Below, piece after piece: positions 9,571-18,322 of a stretch of DNA of 64,000 bases. How positions within the stretch are numbered: the stretch's first letter is position 1; the number at the start of each line of letters is the position of its first letter. Under the pieces are notes generated by a model. The model did not search any database and was not told the DNA's origin. It saw nothing but the letters and a program-made list of their open reading frames with translations. The DNA is from Streptomyces sp. NBC_00440 (lineage in GTDB: Bacteria; Actinomycetota; Actinomycetes; Streptomycetales; Streptomycetaceae): positions 3,211,001 to 3,275,000 of the forward strand of contig NZ_CP107921.1 of the NCBI RefSeq assembly GCF_036014215.1. Reading direction: 5' to 3'. The translations under genes were made by a program, and so were the position numbers.

Positions 9571-11250
9571 GTGCGCAACGGGGTAAAGATAGGCATCGTG
9601 GGCGGGGCGTTCGTGGTGGTGGCCGGTGGGGTCGGCTACGGCGCGTACAACATCTGGAACGGGCTGAACAGTTCGGACGGCGGCGGCTCCACGGATACGG
9701 CCCAGGCCGCGCCCGCCCGCACCGGCCCGCCGACCGCGGACGAGATCAGCGGTGCGGCGAAGGACTTCCTCGCCGCCTGGGCGAAGGGCGACGCGGACAA
9801 GGCGTCGCAGCTGACCAACAACGCGGCGGACTCGCAGCCGCTGCTGGCCGGTTACCGCGCGGACGCGCACGTCACCAGAGTGACCCTGACGCCCGGCGCG
9901 GCATCGGGTGCGAAGGTGCCGTTCACGGTGAAGGCCACCATCTCGTACGAGGGGAAGACCAAGCCCTGGTCGTACACGTCGTCGCTGAGCGTCGTACGGG
10001 GGCTGACGACCGGCCGGGCGCTGGTGGACTGGGACCCGTCGGTGATCCATCCGGACCTGAAGAAGGGCGAGACGCTCACCACGGGCGAGGCGGAGTCGGC
10101 GCCCATCAAGGCCGTCGACCACAACGGCGCCGAGCTGACGAAGGAGAAGTACCCCTCCCTCGGGCCGGTGCTCGACGCGCTGCGGCAGAAGTACGGTGAC
10201 AAGGCGGGCGGCAAACCGGGCATCGAGACGTACATCGGGGCCGCCGACTCCTCGGACGGCACGGCCTCCTCGGACAGCCCTGCTCCCGCCAAGACCCTGC
10301 TGACCCTCTCCAAAGGCACCCCGGCGCTGCTGCACACCACGCTCGACGCGGGTGCACAGGCGGCGGCCGAGACGGCGGTGAAGAAGTTCAGCGAGTCCTC
10401 GGTGGTGGCGGTCAAGGCGAGCACCGGTGAGATACGCGCGGTCGCCAACAACCGTGACGACGCTTTCAACGCGGCGACGCAGGGCAAGCTCGCCCCCGGC
10501 TCCACGATGAAGATCATGACCGCCACGATGCTCATCAACAACGGCCTGGCCGCCGAGAAGAGCCCCATCCTCTGCCCGGAGTCGGTCACCTGGCAGGGCC
10601 AGACGTTCCACAATCTGGACAACTTCTCCATAGCCAACGGCACCATGGAGCAGAGCTTCGCCCGCTCCTGCAACACCGCCTTCATCAAGCCGGTCGGGAA
10701 GCTGAATGACCGCGGTATCGCGGACACCGCCCTGCCGGACACGGCGAAGAAGTACTTCGGCATCGGCTCGGAGTGGAACGTCGGCATCCCGACCTTCGAC
10801 GGCAGCGTTCCGAAGACGACAGGCCCCAACACCGCGGCGGCGATGATCGGTCAGGGGCTGGTCCAGATGAACCCGCTCAACATGGCGTCCGTCACCGCGA
10901 CCGCCCGCAACGGCGCGTTCCACCAGCCGGTGATCGTGCCCGGCTCACTGCGCGCCGGGGACACGGCCACCGCGCAGCCCCTGCCCGCCAACACCGCACA
11001 GCAGCTGCGCGACATGATGCACACGACGGCGACGGCTGGGTACGGGACGGGCACCGTGGCGATGTCCGGGGTCGGCGGGTACAAGGGCGCCAAGACCGGC
11101 TCCGCGGAGGTCGACGCCCAGGGCAAGTCCAACAGCTGGTTCGCCGGATTCAGCAACGACCTGGCCGCCGCAGCGGTCGTCCAGTCCGGCGGCCACGGCG
11201 GGGACGCCGCGGGTCCGGTGGTCGCGGCGGTGCTCGCAGCGGGCTCCTAG
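9571..11250 (+). CDS. Class B penicillin-binding protein with NTF2-like (MecA_N) domain
   Basis: 559 aa, GTG start with GGGGAGGGG upstream. A short cytoplasmic lead and one membrane anchor (VKIGIVGGAFVVVAGGVGYGAYNIW) are followed by an NTF2-like domain (about residues 55-150; EISGAAKDFLAAWAKGDADKASQLT), a linker, and a transpeptidase domain. The catalytic triad is intact: S311-T-M-K314, S366-C-N368 and K508-T-G510-S. It crosslinks peptidoglycan outside the membrane. The NTF2 domain relates it to the PBP2a/MecA-like branch, often less sensitive to beta-lactams; that consequence is inference. In S. coelicolor I recall two such genes in tandem here. Only one is present. Confidence 0.93.
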   Translation: MRNGVKIGIVGGAFVVVAGGVGYGAYNIWNGLNSSDGGGSTDTAQAAPARTGPPTADEISGAAKDFLAAWAKGDADKASQLTNNAADSQPLLAGYRADAHVTRVTLTPGAASGAKVPFTVKATISYEGKTKPWSYTSSLSVVRGLTTGRALVDWDPSVIHPDLKKGETLTTGEAESAPIKAVDHNGAELTKEKYPSLGPVLDALRQKYGDKAGGKPGIETYIGAADSSDGTASSDSPAPAKTLLTLSKGTPALLHTTLDAGAQAAAETAVKKFSESSVVAVKASTGEIRAVANNRDDAFNAATQGKLAPGSTMKIMTATMLINNGLAAEKSPILCPESVTWQGQTFHNLDNFSIANGTMEQSFARSCNTAFIKPVGKLNDRGIADTALPDTAKKYFGIGSEWNVGIPTFDGSVPKTTGPNTAAAMIGQGLVQMNPLNMASVTATARNGAFHQPVIVPGSLRAGDTATAQPLPANTAQQLRDMMHTTATAGYGTGTVAMSGVGGYKGAKTGSAEVDAQGKSNSWFAGFSNDLAAAAVVQSGGHGGDAAGPVVAAVLAAGS

Positions 11251-11338
11251 TTCTGGCGGCGGGCTCCTGGGGGGGCAGCAGCCGGGGGCCGTTAACGGGT
11301 TCGCGTGGTACCTACACCGGACGTTAGCGTTACGGGCC

Positions 11339-11446
11339 ATGAGTACTTCCGAACCCACTGTCAGTCCCCGGTTCGCCGATGCGCTGCGCGAACCAGCGGA
11401 GTACCCGGGCGCCGCCCCCACCGATGTCCTGGAGTCCGCCGCGTGA
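11339..11446 (+). CDS. 35-aa upstream ORF overlapping the EamA transporter start
   Basis: The ATG at 11339 opens a 35-codon frame, MSTSEPTVSPRFADALREPAE..DVLESAA, whose TGA overlaps the GTG start of the transporter (GTGA). The overlap suggests translational coupling. The N-terminal half looks like the start of a larger conserved protein rather than a random peptide, so a leader peptide or a deletion remnant are both possible. There is no strong ribosome site. Confidence 0.35.
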   Translation: MSTSEPTVSPRFADALREPAEYPGAAPTDVLESAA

Positions 11447-12291
11447 CCCCCACGGTCATCCTCGCCGTCGTCATCGCGGCGATAACGCACGCCAGCTGGA
11501 ACGCCATCGCCCACCACATCAAGGATCAGCTGGTCTCCTTCGCGCTGATCTCCGGGGGCGGGCTGCTGGTCGGGGTGCTGGGCGCGCTGTTCGTCCCCTT
11601 CCCGGCCGCCGCAGCGTGGCCGTTCCTGCTGGTCTCGGCCGCGCTGCACGTCACGTACATGCTGCTGCTGATGCGGTCGTTCACCCTCGGCGACTTCGGC
11701 CAGATGTACCCGATCGCGCGCGGCACGGCGCCGCTCGTGGTGACCGTGCTGGCCGCGGTCTTCGTCCATGAGATCCCGAACGGCTGGCAGTTGGCGGGGG
11801 TGGCGGTCGCCTGCGCCGGACTCGTCGGGGTGGCCCTCTGGGGCCTGAAGGGGTCCCGCCCGCAGTGGCCGGCGATCATCGCGGCCCTCGCCACCGGCCT
11901 GGCCATCGCCTCGTACACCACAGTCGACGGCGTCGGTGTCCGCGACTCCGGCTCCTCGCTGGGCTATATCGCCTGGCTGATGATCCTGGAGGGAATCGCC
12001 ATCCCGGCGTACGCGCTGTACCGGCGCCGTGGCCAACTGGCCGCCCAGCTACGCCCGTACGCCGCCACCGGGCTGGTCGGCGGCGCGATGTCGGTGGTCG
12101 CGTACGGGCTGGTCCTGTGGGCCCAGACCCGCGCCCCGCTCGCCCCGATCGCCGCGCTGCGGGAGTCGTCGATCATCGTGGGCGCGGCGATCGGCGCGCT
12201 CTTCTTCAAGGAGAAGTTCGGGGCGCCGAGGATCGCGGCGGCCGGTCTGATGGTGGTCGGTATCGGGCTGATGCTGCATACGGCGGCTTAG
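11443..12291 (+). CDS. EamA/DMT superfamily transporter
   Basis: 282 aa from the GTG at 11443, which overlaps the stop of a 35-codon upstream frame. Ten hydrophobic segments are arranged as two EamA repeats of five. The first starts TPTVILAVVIAAITHASWNAIAHH and contains the typical MRSFTLGDFGQMYPIARGTAPL. The second ends with ALRESSIIVGAAIGALFFKEKFGAPRIAAAGLMVVGIGLML. This is a 10-TM drug/metabolite exporter family. The substrate is not predictable. It may be cotranscribed with the 35-aa frame. It converges on the MFS gene that follows. Confidence 0.88.
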   Translation: MTPTVILAVVIAAITHASWNAIAHHIKDQLVSFALISGGGLLVGVLGALFVPFPAAAAWPFLLVSAALHVTYMLLLMRSFTLGDFGQMYPIARGTAPLVVTVLAAVFVHEIPNGWQLAGVAVACAGLVGVALWGLKGSRPQWPAIIAALATGLAIASYTTVDGVGVRDSGSSLGYIAWLMILEGIAIPAYALYRRRGQLAAQLRPYAATGLVGGAMSVVAYGLVLWAQTRAPLAPIAALRESSIIVGAAIGALFFKEKFGAPRIAAAGLMVVGIGLMLHTAA

Positions 12292-12295
12292 GGGC

Positions 12296-12350
12296 TGTCC
12301 GGCGGTTCATGCCCGACCGCGCGCCGGGCGCGCACCGGCGGACACGGCCT
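12296..12350. terminator. Convergent-gene hairpin region
   Basis: Between the convergent EamA and MFS genes, TGTCCGGCGG and CCGGCGGACA frame a near-perfect inner GCGCGCCGGGCGCGC hairpin. It could end transcription from both sides. Confidence 0.5.
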
Positions 12351-12362
12351 GAGCCTCCTCGG

Positions 12363-13748
12363 CTACAGCCCGCTCTCCACCGGCACGTCCGGCACGTGGT
12401 CGACGACCCTGCCGTTCTCGATCAGCCGCTTGATGCCGTACGTCGCCACCGCGGCCACCACCATCGCGGCCACCAGGAACCACAGTCCGGCCACCGCGGA
12501 CCCGGTGCGGTCCACGATCACACCGATTCCCATCGGGCCGAATCCACCGCCCAGGTTGCCGACCGCGTTGATCATGGCGATGCCGGAGGCGGCCTGCACC
12601 CCGGTCAGGAACCGCGACGGCAGTGACCAGAGCACCGGCTGACCGGCGAAGATACACATCGCGGCGAGGCTGATGAAGGCCATCTGGAGCACATGGTCGC
12701 CCGCCGGGACCAGCGCGGAGCCCGCGAGTCCGACGGCGCCGACCGCCGCGCTACCGGCGATCCACGGGTAGCGGGAGCCGCTGCGGTCGGCGAGCTTGGG
12801 AACGACGTACAGGCCGATGGCCACGAAGACGTACGGGATGGCCGTGACGAAGCCGACGGCCGTCCCGGACAGCCCGCCGAAGCCGTCCACGATCGTCGGC
12901 AGCCAGAAGCTGAGTCCGTACGCACCGAGCGGGAAACACAGGAAGTACAGGGACATCAGGACCACGCGCTTGTCGCGGAGGGTCCTCAGCGGGGATTCAT
13001 GGGTGCCGCCCAGCGTGCTGCTCTCGACAGCCAGTTCGTCGGCGATCCACTTCTTCTCGCCGTCCTTGAGCCAGCCGACCCGCTCGGGGCCGTCGGGCAG
13101 GACCCGCAAGGTGAGGAAGCCGAGGAGCACCGCGGGAACACCGGTGGCGATGAAGATCCACTGCCAGCCCTTGATGCCGAGCACGCCGTCGAGGCCGCCG
13201 AGTGCGCCCATCAGCGGATTGCCGATGATGAAGGCGAGCGGTGTGGACATCATGAACCAGCCCGTCATCCGGGCGCGGTAGCGGTACGGGTACCACTTGG
13301 TCAGGAAGTAGAGGACGCCCGGATAGAAGCCGGCCTCGGCCGCGCCCAGCAGGAACCGGGCGGTGTAGAACTGCCAGCCGGTGCTGACCAGCGCGGTGAG
13401 GGCGGTGACCAGGCCCCAGCTGATCAGGATGCGGGTGAACCAGCGGCGGGCCCCGAACCGTTCCAGGAAGATATTGCTGGGCACCTCGAAGATCGCGTAG
13501 GCGACGAAGAATCCCACCTGGCCGAGGGTGAACGCGGCATTGGACAGCCCCAGTTCGTTCTGGAGCGTCAGCTTGGCGAAGCCGATGTTCGAGCGGTCCA
13601 CATAGGCGACCAGATAGAGCAGGACCAGGAACGGCATCAGCCGCCAGGTCACCGCCTTCATCGTGCCGGTCTCCGTACCGGGCTCTGAGCCGGTCTCCAT
13701 GCCGGGCTCTGAGCCGGTCTCCATGCCGGATTCTGGGCCGGTCTCCAT
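12363..13748 (-). CDS. MFS transporter, anion:cation symporter (ACS) type, sugar-acid uptake
   Basis: 461 aa; the ATG at 13746-13748 is chosen because GGGAGGAA lies seven bases upstream. Twelve membrane helices. The ACS-family hallmarks are LVAYVDRSNIGFAKL in helix 1, FEVPSNIFLERFGARRWFTRILISWG, and FLLGAAEAGFYPGVLYFLTKWYPYRYRARM. These are typical of tartrate, glucarate, galactonate and hexuronate carriers. The N-terminus METGPESGMETGSEPG... comes from a 24-bp tandem repeat. It is divergent from the dehydratase operon, with the proposed FadR operator between, so it is the likely importer for the sugar acid degraded by that operon. Confidence 0.9.
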   Translation of the reverse strand: METGPESGMETGSEPGMETGSEPGTETGTMKAVTWRLMPFLVLLYLVAYVDRSNIGFAKLTLQNELGLSNAAFTLGQVGFFVAYAIFEVPSNIFLERFGARRWFTRILISWGLVTALTALVSTGWQFYTARFLLGAAEAGFYPGVLYFLTKWYPYRYRARMTGWFMMSTPLAFIIGNPLMGALGGLDGVLGIKGWQWIFIATGVPAVLLGFLTLRVLPDGPERVGWLKDGEKKWIADELAVESSTLGGTHESPLRTLRDKRVVLMSLYFLCFPLGAYGLSFWLPTIVDGFGGLSGTAVGFVTAIPYVFVAIGLYVVPKLADRSGSRYPWIAGSAAVGAVGLAGSALVPAGDHVLQMAFISLAAMCIFAGQPVLWSLPSRFLTGVQAASGIAMINAVGNLGGGFGPMGIGVIVDRTGSAVAGLWFLVAAMVVAAVATYGIKRLIENGRVVDHVPDVPVESGL

Positions 13749-13750
13749 GG
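13669..13750. repeat. 24-bp tandem repeat at the 5' end of the MFS gene
   Basis: About 3.4 copies of GTCTCCATGCCGGGCTCTGAGCCG encode repeated METGSEPG before the first helix of the transporter. Each copy supplies a methionine codon, so copy-number change would alter the available start codons. Confidence 0.8.
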
Positions 13751-13823
13751 CGTTCCTCCCGGGTGTGGCGATCATCATTGACCCTTTCGGTGCGTCCTCG
13801 GGACACGCATGGACCGTATCGTG

Positions 13824-13841
13824 ATTTGATAGCACCATTAA
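13824..13841. promoter_or_regulatory. Predicted FadR/GntR operator, site 1
   Basis: TTGATAGCACCATTAA is an imperfect inverted repeat (TTRAT-N6-ATYAA) containing ATAGCACCATT at 13829-13839. It lies about 80 bp upstream of both divergent starts (13748 and 13922). The same 11-bp core recurs in inverted orientation at 20591-20601. Confidence 0.65.
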
Positions 13842-13921
13842 GGGCGGGCACGACACGACTAGGTCACAGAACGGCTGGGTCAGCTCCACCGCATAGATGA
13901 CGGCACTGAAGGGACCACCAC

Positions 13922-15640
13922 ATGGCACCGCAGCTGCGCAGCCGCGCCTGGTTCGGGGACGGCGGCAAGAACGGCTTCATCTCGCGCCATCACCTGCGGG
14001 CCATGGGGCGCGGCGGCCACAACTTCGACGGCAGGCCGGTCATCGGCATCTGCAACACCTTCTCCGAGCTGACGCCCTGCAACGGGCATCTCCAGCTCCT
14101 CGCGGACGCGGTGAAGCGCGGAGTGCTCCAGGCCGGCGGGTTCCCCCTCGAATTCCCCGCGATGTCGCTCGGGGAGCCGTTCCTGCGTCCGACCTCCATG
14201 CTCTACCGCAACCTGGCCGCGATGGAGATAGAGGAGCAGATCCGGGCCAACCCGATCGACGCCGTCGTCCTGCTCACCGGCTGCGACAAGACGACGCCGG
14301 CCGCGCTGATGGGCGCGGCCAGCGCGGGCGTGCCCTCGATGGTCTTCACCGGCGGCCCGATGCTCAACGGCCGCTTCAAGGGCCGCAACGTGGGCTCGGG
14401 CACGGACATCTGGCGGATGACCGAGGAGCTGCGGGCCGGGACGATCACCCAGGAGGAGTTCACCGAGTTCGAGTCCTCGCTGAACCGCTCGGCCGGTCAC
14501 TGCATGACCATGGGCACCGCATCCACCATGGCCTGTCTGGCCGAGGCCCTGGGCATGATGGTGCCGGGCGGCTCGGGTCTGCCCGCGGTCGACGCCCGGC
14601 GCGGCACGCTCGCCGAGGAGACCGGCGCCCGCGCCGTCGAGCTGGCGACGAGCGGCCTCACCCCCCAGCGGATCATGACGCGCAACGCATTCGAGAACGC
14701 CATCCGCGTCAACGCGGCCATCGGCGGTTCCACCAATGCCGTCGTGCATCTGCTCGCCATCGCGGGACGGCTCGGCGTGCCGCTCAGCCTCGACGACTTC
14801 GACCGGCTGGGCGCAGAACTGCCGCTGCTGATCGACCTGATGCCGTCCGGCCGCTTCCTGATGGAGGAGTTCGCGTACGCGGGTGGCCTGCCCGCCCTCA
14901 TCAACGATCTGCGCGAACACCTCCACCGCGACACGGTCACCGTCACCGGCCGCTCTCTCCTGGAGAACTGCGAAGGCGTCGAGGTGTACGACCGCGAGGT
15001 CATCCGCTCCTTCGGCAATCCGGTGCTGCCCGCGGGCAGCGGGACGGCCGTGCTGCACGGCAATCTCGCCCCGGACGGGGCCGTCATCAAACAGTCCGCA
15101 GCCGAGCCGCGGCTGCTCAGCCATACCGGTCCCGCTCTGGTCTTCGACTCACTGGAGGAGTACCTGGACGTCGTCGAGGACCCGGATCTCGATGTCACGG
15201 CCGACACCGTCCTGGTCGTCCGCAACACCGGCCCCCGGGGTTACCCCGGTATGCCGGAGGTGGGCAACCTCGCACTGCCGAAGAAGCTGCTCGACGCGGG
15301 CGTGCGCGACATGGTCCGTATCTCCGATGCCCGGATGTCCGGGACCGCCTTCGGCACCTGTGTGCTGCACGTGGCGCCAGAAGCAGCCGTCGGCGGCCCG
15401 CTCGCGTTCGTACGGACCGGCGACCAGGTCTGTCTCGATGTCCCGGGCCGTCGTCTCGACGTCCTGGTGGACGATGCCGAGCTGGCACGGCGCAGGAGCG
15501 GGTGGACGGCGCCGAAGCCGCCCGTCGAGCGCGGCTGGACGTACCTCTACACCCAGCACGTCACGCAGGCCGACACCGGCGTCGACCTGGACTTCCTGGT
15601 CGGCTCGACCGACTCCGCCCCGCCGCGCCAGGCCTTCTGA
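13922..15640 (+). CDS. IlvD/Edd family sugar-acid dehydratase
   Basis: 572 aa iron-sulfur dehydratase. Conserved cysteines lie in IGICNTFSELTPCN, LLTGCDKTTPA and GHCMTMGTAST. The C-terminal swivelling domain contains MVRISDARMSGTAFGTCVLHVAPEAAVGGPLA. The RAWFGDGGKNGFISRHH opening resembles the L-arabinonate/D-xylonate/D-galactonate dehydratase branch more than amino-acid IlvD. The context (keto-deoxy sugar kinase and KDPG aldolase downstream, ACS transporter divergent) indicates dehydration of an aldonic acid to a 2-keto-3-deoxy acid. The exact sugar cannot be read from the sequence. It is the first gene of a plus-strand operon. Confidence 0.9.
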   Translation: MAPQLRSRAWFGDGGKNGFISRHHLRAMGRGGHNFDGRPVIGICNTFSELTPCNGHLQLLADAVKRGVLQAGGFPLEFPAMSLGEPFLRPTSMLYRNLAAMEIEEQIRANPIDAVVLLTGCDKTTPAALMGAASAGVPSMVFTGGPMLNGRFKGRNVGSGTDIWRMTEELRAGTITQEEFTEFESSLNRSAGHCMTMGTASTMACLAEALGMMVPGGSGLPAVDARRGTLAEETGARAVELATSGLTPQRIMTRNAFENAIRVNAAIGGSTNAVVHLLAIAGRLGVPLSLDDFDRLGAELPLLIDLMPSGRFLMEEFAYAGGLPALINDLREHLHRDTVTVTGRSLLENCEGVEVYDREVIRSFGNPVLPAGSGTAVLHGNLAPDGAVIKQSAAEPRLLSHTGPALVFDSLEEYLDVVEDPDLDVTADTVLVVRNTGPRGYPGMPEVGNLALPKKLLDAGVRDMVRISDARMSGTAFGTCVLHVAPEAAVGGPLAFVRTGDQVCLDVPGRRLDVLVDDAELARRRSGWTAPKPPVERGWTYLYTQHVTQADTGVDLDFLVGSTDSAPPRQAF

Positions 15641-15653
15641 GGAGCTGTCCGCC

Positions 15654-16616
15654 ATGACCGACACACCCAAGAACACCGAGGCACTGGTCCGCGGCGTCTC
15701 GCCCGTGCTCGAAGTGCCCTTCCGCGACAACGGCGATCTGGACCCGGAGGGCTTCACGACCGTCGTCGACCGGGTGCTGGCCACCGGCGTCAGCTCGGTG
15801 ATGTTCCCCGGCTTCGCGAGCGAGTTCCACAAACTCGACGACGGAGAACGGGAGTTGCTCACCGGGATGCTGCTCGACCGCACCCGCGAGGAGCCCGGTG
15901 TCGCCGCGATCGTGTCCGTGCCCGACCACGCGACCCGGCATGCGGTCGCGCAGGCCGAGTCGGCCGCCGAGCGCGGCGCCGATGCGCTCAATGTGCTGCC
16001 GCCGCACTTTCTCGGCCCCTCGCGCGAAGCCGTACTGACCCATGTACGGGCCGTGCTCGCCGCAGTGGACCCGCTGCCGGTCGTCGTGCAGTACGCGCCC
16101 GCGCAGACCGGTACCGCGCTGGACGCCCCGACGCTCCACCAGCTCGCAGCCGAGCACGCCAACCTGCGCTGGGTGAAGGTCGAATCGGCGCCGCCGGGCC
16201 GGCTCATCGCGGCTCTCGCGGCGGGGACGCGGCCACTGCCGGCGCTGGTGGGCTACGCGGGACTCCAGCTGCCCGACGCACTGCGGCGCGGCGCGGTCGG
16301 CGTGCAGCCCGGGTGTTCCTTCACCGAGCTGTACGTCGAGCTGTGGCGCCGCTGGGAGGCGGGCGACGAGGACGGCTGCGTCGCCCTGCACACCCGGATG
16401 ACCCCGTACCTCTCGTACTGGATGCAGAGCGTCGAGCTGATCGTCGCCGCGGAGAAGGAGATCTCGGTGCGCCGGGGCTGGTTCGGCTCGGCGCACTGCC
16501 GCGCCCCCGGATACCGCCTCGACCAGGAGGAGCTGCGCATGATCGACCGTTTCTGCGCGGAGTTCGCCGATCTGCTGCCGGAGTTCACCGGTCTGCTGCC
16601 GGAGTTGGCGCGATGA
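15654..16616 (+). CDS. Dihydrodipicolinate synthase (DapA)-family lyase/dehydratase
   Basis: 320 aa from the ATG at 15654 with GAGGAG upstream. Class I Schiff-base aldolase fold. The catalytic lysine is in RWVKVESAP, the tyrosine in VVVQYAPAQTG, and the DHATRHAVAQAESAAERGADALNVLPPHF region matches NAL/DHDPS enzymes. Lysine biosynthesis is unlikely in this setting. It more plausibly cleaves or dehydrates the 2-keto-3-deoxy sugar acid formed by the dehydratase, giving a branch parallel to the kinase plus aldolase route. The stop overlaps the start of the next gene as ATGA. Confidence 0.85.
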   Translation: MTDTPKNTEALVRGVSPVLEVPFRDNGDLDPEGFTTVVDRVLATGVSSVMFPGFASEFHKLDDGERELLTGMLLDRTREEPGVAAIVSVPDHATRHAVAQAESAAERGADALNVLPPHFLGPSREAVLTHVRAVLAAVDPLPVVVQYAPAQTGTALDAPTLHQLAAEHANLRWVKVESAPPGRLIAALAAGTRPLPALVGYAGLQLPDALRRGAVGVQPGCSFTELYVELWRRWEAGDEDGCVALHTRMTPYLSYWMQSVELIVAAEKEISVRRGWFGSAHCRAPGYRLDQEELRMIDRFCAEFADLLPEFTGLLPELAR

Positions 16617-17593
16617 CCGGCCCCGGTGCAGGAGCGGGTGCGACGGCCGGCCCCGCTGTCGTCACCTGCGGCGAGGCGATGCTGCTGATGGTCGCCGAGC
16701 CCGGCACCCCGCTGGAGCGGGCCACCGCCTTCCGCCGCTCGGTCGCGGGCGCGGAGTCCAATGTCGCGGCCGGCCTGGCCCGGCTCGGGCACCCGGTGCG
16801 CTGGCTCGGCCGGGTCGGCGACGACCCGTCGGGGCGGGCCGTGCTGGCCCAGCTGCGTGCCGACGGCATCGACACCTCGTACGCGGTGACCGACCCCGGG
16901 GCGCCCACCGGTCTGCTGCTGCGCGACAGCCACCCGGCCAGGGCGATCGATGTGCAGTACCACCGGGCGGGCTCCGCCGCTTCGCGCCTCGCGCCCGACG
17001 GGCTGACCCCGGACCTGCTGGGCGGCGCCGCGATCGTCCACCTCACCGGCATCACCCCGATGCTCTCGGACTCCGCGCACCTCGCCACACTGCGGCTGTT
17101 CGAACTGGCCCACGAGGCGGGGGCGACCGTCTCCTTCGACCCCAACGTACGGCTGAAGCTCGGCAGTCCGGAACGGTGGCGCGAGGTCGTCGCACCGCTC
17201 CTGGAACGGGCGGATCTGGTCCTCGCGGGCGAGGACGAGCTGGAACTGCTCGGCGGGCCGGCCCCGCGGCGGCTGCTGGCCGCCGGGGCGCGGGCCGTGG
17301 TGGTCAAGCACCGCGACAAGTCGGCCTCCTGCCTGACCGGGGACGGGCACTGGCAGCAGCCGGCCTTCCGGGTCCCGGTGACCGACCCGGTGGGCGCTGG
17401 CGACGCGTTCGCCGCGGGGTTCCTCTCCGGGGTGCTGCGCGCCGAACCGTACGACGTGTGCCTGCGCACGGCGGCCGCCGTCGCGGCGCTGGTCGTGCAG
17501 TGCGCCACCGACACCGACGGGCTGCCCGACCGGACGGGTCTGGACCGGGCACTCGCCGCGTTCACCGACGGCGCCGAGACCGTCCACCGCTGA
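16613..17593 (+). CDS. kdgK: 2-keto-3-deoxy sugar acid kinase, PfkB family
   Basis: 326 aa ribokinase-type enzyme. The opening VVTCGEAMLLMVAEPGTPLERATAFRRSVAGAESNVAAGLARLG is characteristic of KDG/KDGal kinases. The C-terminal DPVGAGDAFAAGFLSG carries the catalytic aspartate and anion hole. It phosphorylates the keto-deoxy acid at the distal carbon with ATP. It is translationally coupled to the DapA-family gene (ATGA). The first 14 residues are low-complexity G/A. The kinase and the aldolase downstream together give pyruvate and glyceraldehyde 3-phosphate. Confidence 0.88.
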   Translation: MTGPGAGAGATAGPAVVTCGEAMLLMVAEPGTPLERATAFRRSVAGAESNVAAGLARLGHPVRWLGRVGDDPSGRAVLAQLRADGIDTSYAVTDPGAPTGLLLRDSHPARAIDVQYHRAGSAASRLAPDGLTPDLLGGAAIVHLTGITPMLSDSAHLATLRLFELAHEAGATVSFDPNVRLKLGSPERWREVVAPLLERADLVLAGEDELELLGGPAPRRLLAAGARAVVVKHRDKSASCLTGDGHWQQPAFRVPVTDPVGAGDAFAAGFLSGVLRAEPYDVCLRTAAAVAALVVQCATDTDGLPDRTGLDRALAAFTDGAETVHR

Positions 17594-17654
17594 CGCCCCT
17601 CTTCCCTCCCCCCTTCTCCCGCCAGTCCGTCCCCTTCTCGCCAGGAGCACCGTC

Positions 17655-18284
17655 ATGGATCACATGTACCGCTGGGAGACCGTCCGGGCCGTCACGGCCC
17701 AGCGCGTCTTCGGCATCGTCCGCACCCCGGGCCCCGAGGAGGCCGTCGCCGCGGCCGACGCCGTACTGGACGCCGGGCTGCACGCCGTGGAGATCGCCCT
17801 CACCACCCCGGGCGCCCTGCGCGCGGTGGCGCAGCTGACCGGCCGGCGCCCCGGCGCCCTGATCGGAGCGGGCACCGTGCTCGACGCGGCCGCGGCGCGG
17901 GCGGCCGTGGAAGCAGGTGCCCGGTTCCTGGTCTCGCCCAGCCTCCACCCGGAGGTGATCCGTACGGGACACCGCTACGGCGTGCCCGTCTTCCCCGGTG
18001 TGGCCACCCCGACCGAGATGGTGCGGGCCCTGGAGGAGGGCGCTGACGCGCTGAAGCTCTTCCCCGCGTCGGCCGTGCCCCCGTCCTGGCTGCGCGATGT
18101 CCGGGCCGCACTGCCCCAGGCCCCCGTGATCCCCACCGGAGGTGTGACAATCGAGAACGCACCGGAGTGGATCGCGGCCGGCGCCGTCGCCTGCGGCATG
18201 GGCTCGGCACTGACCTCGGGCGGCGCACAGGCGGCGGGCGAGCGGGTCACCACCCTGCTGGGCCGCCTGGCGGCAGCCCGCTGA
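17655..18284 (+). CDS. eda: 2-keto-3-deoxy-6-phosphogluconate/galactonate aldolase
   Basis: 209 aa, full length for the KDPG/KDPGal aldolase family. The catalytic glutamate is in HAVEIALTTPGAL, GAGTVLDAAAARAAVEAGARFLVSPSLHPEV is typical, and the Schiff-base lysine is in ADALKLFPASAVPP. PTGGVTIENAPEWIAAGAVACGMGSAL closes the barrel. It splits the phosphorylated 2-keto-3-deoxy acid into pyruvate and glyceraldehyde 3-phosphate. It begins 61 bp after kdgK with CCAGGAG upstream, in the same operon. Confidence 0.92.
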   Translation: MDHMYRWETVRAVTAQRVFGIVRTPGPEEAVAAADAVLDAGLHAVEIALTTPGALRAVAQLTGRRPGALIGAGTVLDAAAARAAVEAGARFLVSPSLHPEVIRTGHRYGVPVFPGVATPTEMVRALEEGADALKLFPASAVPPSWLRDVRAALPQAPVIPTGGVTIENAPEWIAAGAVACGMGSALTSGGAQAAGERVTTLLGRLAAAR

Positions 18285-18322
18285 CCACACCGGACCAGAC
18301 GCATCGGCAGACGGGGAACGAC

